Of a stretch of 64,000 nucleotides of DNA, positions 63,415-64,000 are shown piece after piece; position 1 is the stretch's first letter; each line of letters starts with the position of its first letter. The DNA comes from Quadrisphaera setariae. GTDB lineage: Bacteria; Actinomycetota; Actinomycetes; Actinomycetales; Quadrisphaeraceae. Location of the stretch: contig NZ_VKAC01000004.1 of NCBI RefSeq assembly GCF_008041935.1, positions 62,001 to 126,000 on the forward strand, in the 5' to 3' direction. The notes beneath the pieces were generated by a model. It did no database searches. It was given only the letters and a program-made list of their open reading frames with translations, and was not told where the DNA came from. Position numbers and translations under genes: made by a program.

Positions 63415-64000
63415 GTGGTCACATCTGAGGTTCGACGCACGCCCCCCGCAGGACTGCCCGCAGGACTGCCCGCCGCCCCGTCCCCTGCCCCGTCCCCAGG
63501 GCCCCTCGCCGAGGCCCTCGCGCTCGGCCCCCTCCTGCTCGACGGCGGCCTGTCCACCGAGCTGGAGGCCCGCGGCCACGACGTCACCAGCGCGCTGTGG
63601 TCGGCCCGGCTGCTCCTGGACGACCCCGCCGCCGTCGTCGAGGCCCACGCGGCCTTCGCCCGCGCCGGCGCCGCCGTCCTCACCACCGCCAGCTACCAGG
63701 CCACCCTGCCCGGCCTGCTCGCCGCAGGCCTGGACCGCGCCGCCGCCGAGCGCGCCATCACCTCCTCGGTGCACCTGGCCCGCCAGGGGCTCGCGCTCGC
63801 GGGCGCCGCCGGGTGGGTGGCCGGGTCGGTCGGTCCCTACGGCGCCCACCTCGCCGACGGGTCGGAGTACACCGGCGCCTACCTCGACGCGGGCGCCTCA
63901 GGTAGCGGCCGGGTGGACGAGCGCGCGCTGCGCGCCCACCACCGCCCCCACCTGCACCTGCTCGCCGAGGCCGGCGCCGACGTCATCGCCTGCGAGACCC
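63415..64000 (+). CDS. mmuM: homocysteine S-methyltransferase (5' part)
   Basis: The first 195 residues of a homocysteine/selenocysteine methyltransferase; the gene continues beyond the window. After a Pro/Ala-rich lead-in the core starts PLLLDGGLSTELEARGHDV, then FARAGAAVLTTASYQATLPGL, GWVAGSVGPYGAHLADGSEYTG, and LAEAGADVIACET, all typical of MmuM. The zinc cysteines lie in the missing part. It transfers the methyl of S-methylmethionine or SAM to homocysteine. A 12-bp tandem repeat (63448-63471, GCAGGACTGCCC twice) encodes AGLPAGLP in the lead-in. Confidence 0.88.
   Translation, partial: MVTSEVRRTPPAGLPAGLPAAPSPAPSPGPLAEALALGPLLLDGGLSTELEARGHDVTSALWSARLLLDDPAAVVEAHAAFARAGAAVLTTASYQATLPGLLAAGLDRAAAERAITSSVHLARQGLALAGAAGWVAGSVGPYGAHLADGSEYTGAYLDAGASGSGRVDERALRAHHRPHLHLLAEAGADVIACET

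Overview
The window is chromosomal DNA of a high-GC actinobacterium (Actinomycetota). The evidence is a complete Pup-proteasome system (Arc/Mpa, Dop, Pup, PrcB, PrcA, PafA, PafB, PafC), a mycothiol ligase (MshC), the RNA-polymerase-binding protein RbpA, very high GC at third codon positions, frequent GTG starts and many promoters of leaderless type. The order mshC, PAC2, RecB-like nuclease, TrmI, Arc, Dop, Pup-PrcBA, PafA, PafBC, TatAC, HelY, 5'-3' exonuclease, Ppm1, RbpA matches the equivalent stretch of Mycobacterium tuberculosis, so this is the conserved actinobacterial proteasome neighbourhood with accessory blocks inserted. A Kineosporiales- or Micrococcales-like host is plausible, but the genus cannot be fixed from sequence alone. 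I see no tRNA, rRNA, CRISPR array or insertion sequence.

Layout. 0-1.5 kb: 3' end of mshC and a convergent PAC2-family gene. 1.6-7.4 kb: sensor kinase, MacB-like ABC ATPase, large FtsX-type permease and NarL-type regulator, an envelope-stress or peptide-efflux module. 7.5-8.2 kb: HAD phosphatase. 8.3-14.2 kb: complete dpp/opp peptide ABC transporter. 14.2-18.3 kb: reverse-strand methyltransferase, GGDEF/EAL protein and Cas4/RecB-like nuclease. 18.3-24.8 kb: M50 protease, TrmI, Arc, DUF3054-like membrane protein, Dop. 24.8-29.1 kb: SRPBCC protein, acidic lipoprotein divergent from an OmpR/HisKA two-component pair, HEAT-like protein. 29.2-31.7 kb: pup-prcB-prcA and a GNAT acetyltransferase. 31.9-34.5 kb: a DUF222/HNH nuclease. 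34.7-37.5 kb: pafA and two FKBP isomerases.

37.6-48.3 kb is a nitrate/nitrite assimilation island: narK, nitrate reductase, a 115-aa protein of unknown function, nirB and nirD, then cysG-like siroheme synthase, a HemD-winged-helix regulator of the NnaR type, and a CbiX/SirB chelatase that supplies NirB's siroheme. The two operons share sequence motifs in their promoters. 48.3-49.9 kb: an AAA+ ATPase preceded by a perfect 28-bp inverted repeat, then decayed gene fragments. 49.9-57 kb: pafB, pafC, two small genes, tatA, tatC, helY. 57-64 kb: a perfect 40-bp palindrome, exonuclease, amidohydrolase, lnt, ppm1, rbpA with a sigmaR-like promoter, and the start of a homocysteine S-methyltransferase.

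Almost everything here is recognisable. The least explained items are the palindrome-linked ATPase, the 40-bp palindrome, the cysteine-free protein in the nitrate operon, the motifs shared by the two nitrogen operons, and the structured leader in front of a small zinc-ribbon gene.
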